Source: Shewanella saliphila
GTDB taxonomy: Bacteria > Pseudomonadota > Gammaproteobacteria > Enterobacterales > Shewanellaceae
NCBI RefSeq assembly: GCF_014648295.1
Contig: NZ_BMQV01000027.1
Location: 1-58,030, forward strand
Length of the DNA stretch: 58,030 nt
Direction of reading: 5' to 3'
Position numbers and translations under genes: made by a program. The first letter of the stretch is position 1, and every line of letters starts with the position of its first letter. Positions 36,752-45,245 of this stretch are shown here, one piece after another. The notes beneath the pieces were generated by a model that was not told where the DNA came from, did not search any database, and worked only from the letters and a program-made list of their open reading frames with translations.

Positions 36752-36769
36752 TGTAAATAATAATGTACA
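36752..36769 (+). promoter_or_regulatory. TyrR box before FAH gene
   Basis: TGTAAATAATAATGTACA matches TGTAAA-N6-TTTACA at 11 of 12 fixed positions. It lies about 140 bp upstream of the fumarylacetoacetate hydrolase start, just after tyrR. Confidence 0.65.
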
Positions 36770-36907
36770 AATCACCGTTTGCATGGGTAAAGCGTGATTT
36801 GCCCCGCGCTATAGGATTTAACGACCTTGTATGGTCACAATGAATGAGCTAAGCCATTCATGCTATAGAGACTAAGCGCGAATGCCACCCAGAATTTAGG
36901 AGCACCA

Positions 36908-37894
36908 ATGAAACTTGCAAGTTATCACAACGGACGTCGCGACGGCCAATTGATGTTAGTCAGTAAAGATTTGACCAAAACGGTCGCAGTGCCAGCCATT
37001 GCTAAAACAATGCAGCAGTTACTCGATGCCTGGGATTTATTGTATCCACAATTAAGCGAATTATATGACGCACTCAATGATGGCCAAATGGATAACGCCG
37101 TCGCCTTTGATGAGTCACGTTGTTTATCGCCATTACCGCGAGCCTATCAGTGGGCTGACGGTAGCGCGTATGTTAACCACGTAGAGCTAGTTCGTAAGGC
37201 TCGCGGCGCTGAAATGCCAGAATCATTTTGGACCGACCCGCTAGTGTATCAAGGTGGTTCAGACAGCTTTATTGCACCTAAAGCCGACATTGAAATGGCC
37301 AGTGAAGAATACGGTATTGATTTTGAATCAGAAATTGCCATTGTCACTGATGATGTTGCCATGGGCGTATCGACAGACAATGCTGCTAAGCACATCAAGC
37401 TACTGATGTTGGTTAATGATGTATCACTGCGTAACTTAATCCCAGGTGAACTGGCTAAAGGGTTTGGCTTTTTTCAATCTAAACCATCAAGCGCGTTTTC
37501 ACCGGTAGCGATTACACCAGACGAACTCGGTGATAAATGGCAAGACAGCAAAGTGCATTTACCCTTAGTGACTCATTTAAACAGTGAATTATTTGGCCGC
37601 CCAAATGCCGGCGTCGACATGACATTCAACTTTAGCCAGTTAGTGTCGCATGTGGCTAAAACACGCCCACTTGCTGCAGGCGCTATTATTGGTTCAGGCA
37701 CTATTTCAAACTACGATCGTAGCGCAGGTTCAAGCTGTTTAGCTGAAAAGCGCATGTTAGAAATAATTGCCGACGGCAAAGCCTCAACCCCGTTTATGCA
37801 TTTTGGCGACACAGTACGCATTGAAATGTTTGACGAAAGCGGCGTGAGTATTTTTGGTTCTATCGACCAAAAAGTCGTTGAATATAAAGCTTAA
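36908..37894 (+). CDS. Fumarylacetoacetate hydrolase family protein
   Basis: A 328-residue FAH-fold enzyme expected to split fumarylacetoacetate into fumarate and acetoacetate, the last step of tyrosine breakdown. Metal-binding and catalytic regions can be seen in DFESEIAIVTDDVAMGV, MLVNDVSLRNLIPGELAKGFGFFQSKPSSAFSPVAITPDELG and GTISNYDRSAGSSCLAEKRM, followed by FGDTVRIEMFD. AGGAG at 36898-36902 precedes the ATG. Next gene is maiA, which supplies its substrate. It is shorter than the eukaryotic enzyme, as usual for bacterial homologues. Confidence 0.88.
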   Translation: MKLASYHNGRRDGQLMLVSKDLTKTVAVPAIAKTMQQLLDAWDLLYPQLSELYDALNDGQMDNAVAFDESRCLSPLPRAYQWADGSAYVNHVELVRKARGAEMPESFWTDPLVYQGGSDSFIAPKADIEMASEEYGIDFESEIAIVTDDVAMGVSTDNAAKHIKLLMLVNDVSLRNLIPGELAKGFGFFQSKPSSAFSPVAITPDELGDKWQDSKVHLPLVTHLNSELFGRPNAGVDMTFNFSQLVSHVAKTRPLAAGAIIGSGTISNYDRSAGSSCLAEKRMLEIIADGKASTPFMHFGDTVRIEMFDESGVSIFGSIDQKVVEYKA

Positions 37895-37917
37895 AAATCG
37901 ATAACGATATTTTTTAG

Positions 37918-37951
37918 AAGGCAATAGCGCATCATCGTTATTGCCTTTTTT
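37918..37951 (+). terminator. Hairpin between FAH gene and maiA
   Basis: AAGGCAATAGCG pairs with CGTTATTGCCTT (11 of 12) and runs into TTTTTTA. It is a good intrinsic terminator shape, so maiA may be read by leakage or from its own promoter. Confidence 0.7.
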
Positions 37952-38012
37952 ATTATTGGTGGCTCAACAAATCAAAAGCAAAAAACGATAAAAACAATAA
38001 AGAGGAGGACAC

Positions 38013-38663
38013 ATGAAACTCTATGGTTATTGGCGCTCAAGCGCAGCCTATCGCGTGCGCATTACGTTAAATTTAAAGCAGTTGTCGGCAGAGCAGATTT
38101 CAGTTCATTTGGTGAAAAATGGCGGTGAGCAGCATTCGCAGGCTTATGATCGATTAAACCCACAACATTTAGTGCCCACTCTTGTTTATAATGGCATTGA
38201 TGTTGAACTGAGCTTATCGCAATCATTGGCGATTATTGAATACCTTGAAGAAAAGCACCCGCAGATCGCATTATTGCCGAGCAATATAGAGCATCGCGCC
38301 ATAGTGCGCAGTATGGCACAAGCGATTGCGTGTGAAATCCACCCACTGGACAATTTACGGGTACTGCAATATTTAGTGAACGACATGGGCGTGTCAGACG
38401 ATGATAAAATGCGTTGGTATCATCATTGGATTATTGTTGGGTTTACGGCATTAGAGGCACAATTAAGCCAGTATTCTGGGCGTTATTGTTTCGGTGATAC
38501 GCCAACACTTGCCGACATTTGTTTAGTGCCACAAGTGTATAACGCAAAACGCTTTAATGTACCGCTTGATGATTTTCCTAATATTGTACGCATTGACCAA
38601 GCGTGTAACCAATTAGCGCCTTTTGCCGATGCCGCGCCAGAACTGCAACACGATGCCAGTTAA
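38013..38663 (+). CDS. maiA: Maleylacetoacetate isomerase
   Basis: A 216-residue zeta-class glutathione transferase. The zeta motif SSAAYRVRITLNLK (SSxxxRVR) near residues 9-22 and HLVPTLVYNGIDVELSLSQSLAIIEYLEE are clear. It isomerises maleylacetoacetate to fumarylacetoacetate with glutathione. AGAGGAGGA just upstream of the ATG is a very strong ribosome site. Functional partner of the preceding FAH gene. hppD and hmgA, needed for the middle of the pathway, are not in the window. Confidence 0.95.
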   Translation: MKLYGYWRSSAAYRVRITLNLKQLSAEQISVHLVKNGGEQHSQAYDRLNPQHLVPTLVYNGIDVELSLSQSLAIIEYLEEKHPQIALLPSNIEHRAIVRSMAQAIACEIHPLDNLRVLQYLVNDMGVSDDDKMRWYHHWIIVGFTALEAQLSQYSGRYCFGDTPTLADICLVPQVYNAKRFNVPLDDFPNIVRIDQACNQLAPFADAAPELQHDAS

Positions 38664-38696
38664 TTGAGGCGTCATGACTTTATAAACGTTAAAATG

Positions 38697-38718
38697 GCAC
38701 CTAACCGATGTTAGGTGC
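38697..38718 (+). terminator. Hairpin after maiA
   Basis: GCACCTAAC-CGAT-GTTAGGTGC, a perfect 9-bp stem with a 4-base loop, about 35 bp past the maiA stop, followed by AACACTTTTAG. A likely but weak-tailed terminator. The rest of 38664-39132 holds the two CRP/FNR-like sites and no gene. Confidence 0.6.
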
Positions 38719-38967
38719 AACACTTTTAGCCCTCAAATTGTATTCGACTATTACACTGCACGAAAACATCAATTCCACGTCATTAATTGAACAAAATTTA
38801 TACGCCAATTATCACCGTTATTACCTCAATCAGTCACACAATAATCCACAGAAGAAAGCCTTTATCTATGCCTGTGACTGGACGTAATAGGCTTACATTT
38901 TAACTTGCGCTACACCACAATAACCTAACTATAAAATACACCTTTAGTCTCTTTTGGTGGTTACTTT

Positions 38968-38983
38968 GTGATCTAAATCAAGC
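38968..38983. promoter_or_regulatory. CRP/FNR-like site 1 before ompW
   Basis: GTGATCTAAATCAAGC, preceded by TTT, shares the GATCTAAATCAA core with the second site 60 bp downstream. With the leading TGTGA it leans toward CRP (TGTGA-N6-TCA). Confidence 0.5.
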
Positions 38984-39028
38984 TTAAGCTATCTAATTGG
39001 GTACTCAAATATAGGTAGAGGTGTTTGT

Positions 39029-39042
39029 TTGATCTAAATCAA
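39029..39042. promoter_or_regulatory. FNR-type box before ompW
   Basis: TTGATCTAAATCAA is a perfect TTGAT-N4-ATCAA FNR/EtrA box, about 91 bp before the ompW start codon. It suggests oxygen-responsive control of the porin. Confidence 0.7.
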
Positions 39043-39132
39043 TGTTGTTAATGATTAACTTGGGTAGGTTGGCGGCAATTGTTAATAATGTTAATGAATT
39101 GCGTCTATTTATTGTTGTCATGGAGTCTGAAA

Positions 39133-39780
39133 ATGAATAAGAAAATTACCCTAGGTTTAGTTGCTGCATCATTACTATCTGCTGGCTTATCTTTTGGTGC
39201 TGCTGCGCACCAAGCGGGCGACATTATTGTGCGTGCAGGTACAGCAACGGTATCACCTAATGAATCAAGCCCTGTGGTGGCCGGCGTTGCTGAGTTCAGT
39301 GTTGATAGTGATACTCAATTAGGTCTTAACTTTGGCTATATGCTGACAGATAACATTGGCATAGAGCTTTTAGCTGCCACACCCTTTAGCCACGATGTGT
39401 CACTGGGCGAACTTGGTAAAATTGCTGAGACTAAACATTTACCGCCAACATTGGTTGCTCAATACTACTTTGGTGATTCGCAGTCTGCACTTCGTCCGTA
39501 TGTTGGGGTAGGGGTTAACTTTACTAACTTTTTCGACAATGAATTTACCCAAGATGCTAAAGGTTTAGGTTTAGATAACTTGTCTATGTCTAACTCCTGG
39601 GGCGTAGCGGCGCAGGTAGGGCTTGATTACCAAATTGATAAAAAATGGCTCGTGAATGCCTCGGTATGGTATGCACAAATTTCTACCGACGTGAGTTTTG
39701 ATATGGGCGCTGACCATGTCGTTGTTGAAACCGACATCGACCCATGGGTTTATATGGTAAGCGTGGGTTATACTTTCTAA
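39133..39780 (+). CDS. ompW: OmpW-family outer-membrane protein
   Basis: A 215-residue eight-stranded beta-barrel porin. Signal peptide MNKKITLGLVAASLLSAGLSFGAAAH, then HQAGDIIVRAGTATVSPNESS, the family YMLTDNIGIELLAATPFSHDV, PPTLVAQYYF and RPYVGVGVNFTNFF, ending WVYMVSVGYTF with terminal Phe. OmpW passes small hydrophobic molecules and is often regulated by oxygen and carbon state. The longer frame from 39079 adds a non-signal stretch; the ATG at 39133 with TGGAG before it is correct. Confidence 0.93.
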   Translation: MNKKITLGLVAASLLSAGLSFGAAAHQAGDIIVRAGTATVSPNESSPVVAGVAEFSVDSDTQLGLNFGYMLTDNIGIELLAATPFSHDVSLGELGKIAETKHLPPTLVAQYYFGDSQSALRPYVGVGVNFTNFFDNEFTQDAKGLGLDNLSMSNSWGVAAQVGLDYQIDKKWLVNASVWYAQISTDVSFDMGADHVVVETDIDPWVYMVSVGYTF

Positions 39781-39811
39781 TTGTAGTTGATTAGCATCAG
39801 CTTTTCATTGT

Positions 39812-39850
39812 AACAAAACAGGAATCTTTTGGGTTCCTGTTTTGTTATGT
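39812..39850. terminator. Bidirectional terminator between ompW and SDR
   Basis: AACAAAACAGGAA and its exact complement form a 13-bp stem around a 9-base loop. It has A- and T-rich flanks and sits between convergent genes, so it can serve both. Confidence 0.8.
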
Positions 39851-39870
39851 GAGATTAACCAAGCGTCAAG

Positions 39871-40614
39871 TTAACCGCGTTTCTTTTTCGGTTTCCAATG
39901 GCGAGTATTATAAATATATTCGGGCAGTATGCGGTTTATCCACGCCACAATTCGCCAGCGTTTGGTGACATACACTCGGCGTTTACCTTTTTTAAGTGCT
40001 GTTAATATTTGCCCGGCCACTTTATCAATGGGCGACAATAACATCTGAGTATTTAAGTGCACCGCTTTATCAAATAACCCTAATTGAATATCACTTATGG
40101 TGACAGGTAGTTTTAAGCGCTGCGCATGCATACTTAACCCCTGTAAATAATTTTCGGCAAAGGCTTTAGAGGCATGGTAAGCCACATTTGGGCCGCCGCG
40201 TTGACCAGCAATCGAGTTTATCGCCGCTAATTGACCATAACCTTGCTCGCACATCAATTTGAAAATACATTGGCTAGCCGCTGCAAATCCCATCACATTC
40301 ACATCGATGGCGTGCTGATCTATGCTCCATGGCAAGGCTGGGTCGTAATCATTAACACCAGTATTCACGATCACCAAATGGGCGCCGTTATGGGTGGTCC
40401 AGGCTTCATTAAGCTGAGCTATCACCGCTTGTGGTTGGTCAATACTCAGTGGATACACGGCTACTTCGCCTGGAAGGCTTTCAGCAAATTGCTTGAGAGA
40501 CTCGGGATCATGTACAAAAAGCACTAATGACACTTGCTGTGCCGACAATTGTTTCGCAAGGGCCTGGCTGAGCTGCGAACCCGCACCAATGATCATTGCT
40601 GTTGCGACTGACAT
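39871..40614 (-). CDS. Short-chain dehydrogenase/reductase
   Basis: A 247-residue protein of the SDR type. The N-terminal nucleotide-binding motif reads MIIGAGSQLSQALAKQL (GxxSxLSxA, a variant of the TGxxxGxG motif). The catalytic set is INSIAGQRGGPNVAYHASKAFAENYLQGL with Ser, Tyr and Lys. A basic C-terminal tail KRWRIVAWINRILPEYIYNTRHWKPKKKRG could sit on the membrane. The start is the ATG at 40614 with GAGG 7 bp before it. Substrate unknown. Confidence 0.85.
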   Translation of the reverse strand: MSVATAMIIGAGSQLSQALAKQLSAQQVSLVLFVHDPESLKQFAESLPGEVAVYPLSIDQPQAVIAQLNEAWTTHNGAHLVIVNTGVNDYDPALPWSIDQHAIDVNVMGFAAASQCIFKLMCEQGYGQLAAINSIAGQRGGPNVAYHASKAFAENYLQGLSMHAQRLKLPVTISDIQLGLFDKAVHLNTQMLLSPIDKVAGQILTALKKGKRRVYVTKRWRIVAWINRILPEYIYNTRHWKPKKKRG

Positions 40615-40691
40615 AGTTAACCTCATAATTATCAATGGCTCATAATAGGAATAACGCCGTTTGATAACAAGAGAGAAAAAAATTCAACTTA

Positions 40692-40715
40692 AGACGTGTA
40701 GACTTCTAGACATCC
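40692..40715. promoter_or_regulatory. MetJ operator: three tandem met boxes
   Basis: AGACGTGT, AGACTTCT and AGACATCC are three exact head-to-tail 8-mers related to the MetJ consensus AGACGTCT. They lie 236 bp before the metA start. MetJ with SAM binds such arrays cooperatively, so metA should be repressed when methionine is plentiful. Confidence 0.85.
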
Positions 40716-40950
40716 TTGTGTATGATTGATGACATCAATGATTGCTTGTGTGAGTATTGGTTTATATCGCGTGATATCAATGTTTAGCGTTATTTATTGG
40801 TAGTGTTTATTTAAGGTAAGCTCAATAAAGTCGTCTTTTTACAGAATGTTGAAACTGTGATCGGCTAAACATATTGGTTTATAGGGCGTTGCTAATTTAT
40901 CGCACAATAAACAAGCTGTCTGTGTTTAATTAATCAAAAAGGTGAGTCGT

Positions 40951-41898
40951 ATGCCGGTTCGAATTCCAGATAATCTCCCTGCTGCAGGTATTTTAGAGTC
41001 TGAAAATATTTTCGTGATGTCTGAAACCCGTGCAGCCAATCAGGACATTCGTCCTATGCGGGTGCTGATCTTGAATTTAATGCCTAATAAAATCGAAACT
41101 GAGACACAATTATTGCGTTTACTCGGTAACACGCCATTGCAAGTCGACGTCGATTTATTACGCATTCACGACAAAGAGTCGAAACACACCTCGATTGACC
41201 ACATGAATACCTTTTACCGTGATTTTGAAGATGTGCGTAATAACAATTATGACGGCCTTATCATCACAGGTGCGCCGCTTGGACAAATCGATTTTAAAGA
41301 TGTGGTTTACTGGGATCACATTCGCGAAATTATTGACTGGTCACAAAATCATGTCACCTCGGTACTGTTTTTATGTTGGGCAGCCCATGCTGGCTTGTAT
41401 CATTTATATGGCTTAAAGCGTCAGTTGCTGCAAAACAAACGTTCAGGCGTATTTAATCACAGTCGCACTAGCGATCCACATCCGCTACTGCGTGGTTTTG
41501 ACGATGAGTTTTATGCGCCGCACTCACGGTTTGCCGAAATGAATGTTGAAGAGTTACGTCAACATCCGGAGGTAGAAGTATTGGCTGACTCTGACCAAGC
41601 CGGCGCCTATATTGTCCTCAGTCGAGATAATCGCAATTTGTTTGTAATGGGCCATCCTGAATATCAAAAAGCCACCCTAAATGATGAATATACTCGCGAT
41701 GTTGGCCAAGGGTTAAACCCAGACATTCCGCAAAATTATTATCGTAACGACGACCCAAGCCAAGACGTTATTGCCCGCTGGCACAGTCACGGCAGCTTAT
41801 TGGTGAGCAATTGGCTTAACTATTATGTTTACCAGTTAACGCCGTATGATTTAAATGACATGAGCGCGAAAACGCCATGGGAAAACAAAAAATCATAA
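40951..41898 (+). CDS. metA: Homoserine O-succinyltransferase
   Basis: A 315-residue enzyme that acylates homoserine, the first committed step of methionine synthesis. Catalytic Cys142 in [16 protein letters not shown] and the His-Glu pair in MGHPEYQ are intact. [21 protein letters not shown] is the classic N-terminus. The frame opens at a GTG at 40942, but the ATG at 40951 is right, with AAAGGTGAG just before it. Acyl-donor choice (succinyl or acetyl) cannot be settled by name alone. Confidence 0.95.
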   Translation: MPVRIPDNLPAAGILESENIFVMSETRAANQDIRPMRVLILNLMPNKIETETQLLRLLGNTPLQVDVDLLRIHDKESKHTSIDHMNTFYRDFEDVRNNNYDGLIITGAPLGQIDFKDVVYWDHIREIIDWSQNHVTSVLFLCWAAHAGLYHLYGLKRQLLQNKRSGVFNHSRTSDPHPLLRGFDDEFYAPHSRFAEMNVEELRQHPEVEVLADSDQAGAYIVLSRDNRNLFVMGHPEYQKATLNDEYTRDVGQGLNPDIPQNYYRNDDPSQDVIARWHSHGSLLVSNWLNYYVYQLTPYDLNDMSAKTPWENKKS

Positions 41899-41917
41899 TC
41901 AGCCACTCATAAGCCAA

Positions 41918-41952
41918 AAGCCGCAATACCCTAAGGTATCGCGGCTTTTTTA
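41918..41952 (+). terminator. Terminator after metA
   Basis: AAGCCGCAATACC pairs with GGTATCGCGGCTT (12 of 13) around CTAA and leads into TTTTTTAT. A strong intrinsic terminator. Confidence 0.85.
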
Positions 41953-42131
41953 TGCCTTGTAGACTAAAGTGTAATGTGTGCTCAAGTTCATTTCGCCATT
42001 TAAACCCTGATGTTTTTATTGCTATTAAAACATAATCTTACCTATAAATATTCTCATTTAAATCTCAAGTGTAAATCCTCAATGACAAGCTAATGAGATG
42101 AACATCACAAAATAGATCATTTTTTACTTGC

Positions 42132-42153
42132 TTTACGTTAGCGTCAACGTCAA
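42132..42153. promoter_or_regulatory. LiuR-like palindrome before ivd cluster
   Basis: TTTACGTT, a 6-base spacer AGCGTC, then AACGTCAA: the arms agree at 7 of 8 positions. It lies about 50 bp before the thiolase start. In Shewanella the MerR-type LiuR is reported to control this catabolic cluster through motifs of this kind; linking this site to LiuR is inference. Confidence 0.5.
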
Positions 42154-42202
42154 AGTGGTGTGATATTGGTTTGATTTTATATGCGCAAAAAATGGAGTGG
42201 TT

Positions 42203-43393
42203 ATGAGTACAGAGCAAACAGGTCAAGATATCGTTATTGTTGCCGCCAAGCGTACCCCTATGGGTGGCTTTCAGGGGGCATTGGCTGAGGTAGCATCTCC
42301 CGTGTTAGCCGCTACCGCGATTAAAGGCCTTTTAGCGCAAACCGGCGTAAGCGGCGACAGCATTGATGAAGTGCTAATGGGCTGTGTATTACCTGCAGGT
42401 CTTGGCCAGGCGCCAGCTCGCCAGGCAACATTGGGTGCAGATTTACCATTAAGTGTTGGCGCAACCACGGTCAATAAAGTGTGTGGCTCTGGGATGAAAA
42501 CCGTCATGTTAGCCCATGATTTAATTAAAGCGGGCAGCAGTAATGTGGTGATAGCAGGTGGCATGGAAAGCATGAGCCAAGCACCATATTTACTCGACAA
42601 AGCTCGTGGTGGTATGCGCATGGGGCACGGCAAAGTCATGGACCATATGTTTTTAGACGGTCTTGAAGATGCCTATACCGGCGGTGCGATGGGCACATTT
42701 GCCCAAAAAACCGCAGATGACTTTGGTCTCACGCGTGAACAAATGGATGCCTTTGCATTAAGTTCACTCGACAAAGCCAATGCCGCGATTAACTCTGGTG
42801 CCTTTAAAGATGAAGTGGTGCCTGTGACCATTAGCACCCGTCGTGGTGATGTTACTGTCGACACCGATGAGCAACCGGGTAATGCCCGCCCTGAAAAAAT
42901 TCCAACTCTGCGTCCAGCCTTTACTAAAGACGGCACCATTACGGCAGCAAATTCAAGCTCAATTTCAGACGGCGCCGCAGCATTAATGTTAATGACTCGC
43001 GACAAAGCTAATGAATTAGGCTTAACCGTTATGGCGACCATTAAAGGCCACACCACTCATTCGCAAGAGCCGTCATTGTTCACAACCGCTCCCGTCGGCG
43101 CAATGCAAAAGCTGTTCGATAAAGTGCAGTGGAGCAAATATGACGTTGATCTGTATGAAATTAACGAAGCGTTTGCCATGGTGACCATGTTAGCGGTATC
43201 TGAGCTTGGGTTAGATGCCAGTAAAGTTAACATCAATGGCGGTGCATGTGCTCTTGGTCATCCTATTGGTTGTTCGGGCGCACGTTTGTTAGTCACCTTG
43301 ATTTATGCATTAAAAGCTCAAGGGCTTAAGCGTGGTGTTGCCTCGCTTTGTATTGGCGGCGGCGAAGCCACGGCTATGGCGATTGAGGTTTAA
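42203..43393 (+). CDS. ivdA: Acetyl-CoA C-acyltransferase (thiolase)
   Basis: A 396-residue thiolase, first gene of the branched-chain acyl-CoA cluster. Nucleophilic Cys near residue 94 in NKVCGSGMKTV, GGMESMSQAPYLL, and the C-terminal NGGACALGHPIGCSGARLLVTL with the catalytic His and second Cys. It cleaves a 3-ketoacyl-CoA such as 2-methylacetoacetyl-CoA from isoleucine. The start is the ATG at 42203 with GGAG 5 bp before it. Symbol from memory of Shewanella usage. Confidence 0.9.
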   Translation: MSTEQTGQDIVIVAAKRTPMGGFQGALAEVASPVLAATAIKGLLAQTGVSGDSIDEVLMGCVLPAGLGQAPARQATLGADLPLSVGATTVNKVCGSGMKTVMLAHDLIKAGSSNVVIAGGMESMSQAPYLLDKARGGMRMGHGKVMDHMFLDGLEDAYTGGAMGTFAQKTADDFGLTREQMDAFALSSLDKANAAINSGAFKDEVVPVTISTRRGDVTVDTDEQPGNARPEKIPTLRPAFTKDGTITAANSSSISDGAAALMLMTRDKANELGLTVMATIKGHTTHSQEPSLFTTAPVGAMQKLFDKVQWSKYDVDLYEINEAFAMVTMLAVSELGLDASKVNINGGACALGHPIGCSGARLLVTLIYALKAQGLKRGVASLCIGGGEATAMAIEV

Positions 43394-43558
43394 GCAAGTT
43401 AGACAAGATTAAGTTCAACAAGACCACTGTGCAGATAGAGGCAAATGCAGCCACATAACATGTGAGACTGACAACCAAAATAATCGCATCATCTGCACAG
43501 TCACTCAATACCAGTGAGCCAAGCTCACTCACGATGTTCAAGGATCGAGGAAAGCAAC

Positions 43559-45052
43559 ATGATCACACAAGTTAAGCATTACATTGATGGCGAATTCACT
43601 CATGGCAACGGCGAGCGCAATATTGATGTGACTAACCCAGCTAACAATAGCGTTATTGCTAAGATTAACTGTGCCACGACCGCAGAAGTCGAGCTGGCGA
43701 TCGACAGCGCTAAAGAAGCATTCAAAAGCTGGAAAGAAGTGCCAGTGTCAGAGCGTGCGCGCGTCATGTTGCGTTACCAACATTTATTAAAAGAACATCA
43801 CGACGAGTTAGCGACCATTTTGGCGCAAGAAACCGGTAAAACCTTTGAAGATGCAAAAGGTGATGTATGGCGCGGTATTGAAGTGGCCGAACATGCCTGT
43901 AACGTTGCGTCGTTAATGATGGGCGAAACTGTTGAAAACGTCGCGCGTAATATTGACACCTATAGCTACACGCAACCACTTGGCGTTTGCGCCGGTATTA
44001 CCCCGTTTAACTTCCCGGCGATGATCCCTTTATGGATGTTCCCGCTATCGATTGCCTGCGGTAACACCTTTATTTTAAAACCTTCTGAACAAGACCCAAT
44101 GACACCACAACGTTTAGTTGAATTGTTTGTTGAAGCCGGCGCGCCAAAAGGTGTGTTACAGCTTATTCATGGCGACAAAACGGCAGTAGACATGTTGTTA
44201 ACTGACCCCGCGATTAAAGCGATTTCGTTTGTCGGTTCAGTCGGTGTAGGCCAATACATCTACAAGACAGGTACCGACAATCTAAAACGTGTGCAAGCCT
44301 TTGCGGGTGCTAAAAACCACTGCGTGATCATGCCAGATGCTAACAAGCAGCAAGTGATCAACAACATGGTCGGCGCTTCAGTTGGCGCTGCGGGTCAACG
44401 TTGTATGGCCATTTCAGTGGCAGTATTTGTCGGTAAAGCCAAAGAGTGGATCCCTGAGTTAAAAGAAGCGCTTGCCAAAGTGCGCCCAGGTTTATGGGAT
44501 GACAAAGATGCGGCATATGGGCCTGTCATCAGCCCTGCAGCCAAAGAGCGCGTGTTAAAACTGATCGCCCAAGGAAAAGCGGAAGGCGCAGAATGCTTAC
44601 TCGACGGTAGTGATTTCACTGTTGCCGGTTATGAATCAGGTAACTGGGTGGGTCCAACCATGTTTACCCATGTCACCACCGACATGAGTATCTACAAAGA
44701 AGAGATTTTTGGCCCAGTATTGTGCTGTATGGAAGCAGAAACATTAGACGATGCCATTGAGCTTGTGAACAACAGCCCATACGGTAACGGCACCTCAATC
44801 TTTACCGCATCAGGCGGCGCAGCGCGTAAGTACCAGCATGAAATTGAAGTGGGTCAAGTGGGCATTAACGTGCCTATTCCTGTGCCACTACCTTTCTTCT
44901 CATTTACCGGCTGGAAAGGCAGTTTCTATGGCGACCAACACGCCTATGGCAAGCAAGCTGTGCGTTTTTGCACCGAAACCAAAACCATCACCACTCGTTG
45001 GTTTGACTCAGAAGCTGTTAGCGGTCCTAACATGAGCATTAACTTAAAATAA
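43559..45052 (+). CDS. mmsA: CoA-acylating methylmalonate-semialdehyde dehydrogenase
   Basis: A 497-residue aldehyde dehydrogenase that converts methylmalonate semialdehyde to propionyl-CoA, late in valine catabolism. Catalytic Cys near 282 in [13 protein letters not shown], the N-terminal [25 protein letters not shown] and [20 protein letters not shown] are as expected for MmsA. The ATG at 43559 follows CGAGGA; the longer frame from 43514 is unlikely. Known as ivdB in the Shewanella cluster. Confidence 0.93.
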   Translation: MITQVKHYIDGEFTHGNGERNIDVTNPANNSVIAKINCATTAEVELAIDSAKEAFKSWKEVPVSERARVMLRYQHLLKEHHDELATILAQETGKTFEDAKGDVWRGIEVAEHACNVASLMMGETVENVARNIDTYSYTQPLGVCAGITPFNFPAMIPLWMFPLSIACGNTFILKPSEQDPMTPQRLVELFVEAGAPKGVLQLIHGDKTAVDMLLTDPAIKAISFVGSVGVGQYIYKTGTDNLKRVQAFAGAKNHCVIMPDANKQQVINNMVGASVGAAGQRCMAISVAVFVGKAKEWIPELKEALAKVRPGLWDDKDAAYGPVISPAAKERVLKLIAQGKAEGAECLLDGSDFTVAGYESGNWVGPTMFTHVTTDMSIYKEEIFGPVLCCMEAETLDDAIELVNNSPYGNGTSIFTASGGAARKYQHEIEVGQVGINVPIPVPLPFFSFTGWKGSFYGDQHAYGKQAVRFCTETKTITTRWFDSEAVSGPNMSINLK

Positions 45053-45074
45053 GTATGCTGTGGTGAGTCCCCAT

Positions 45075-45107
45075 TTGTCGCGATACATCATCGATATATC
45101 GCGACAA
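45075..45107. terminator. Hairpin between mmsA and acyl-CoA dehydrogenase
   Basis: TTGTCGCGATA and its exact complement form an 11-bp stem with an 11-base loop, then TTTATG. It may reduce readthrough into the downstream ivd genes or protect the upstream mRNA. Confidence 0.6.
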
Positions 45108-45245
45108 TTTATGCTAAATACAACAAGACAATCTTGACTTACACCATTGCTTTTTTTGTACACAATGGCCAAGCAACTTAAGTTGCAGTGAGCAAGTGAC
45201 TAAATGACCCAAGAGTCATAATCAGACAATAAACAGGAGTCCGAC

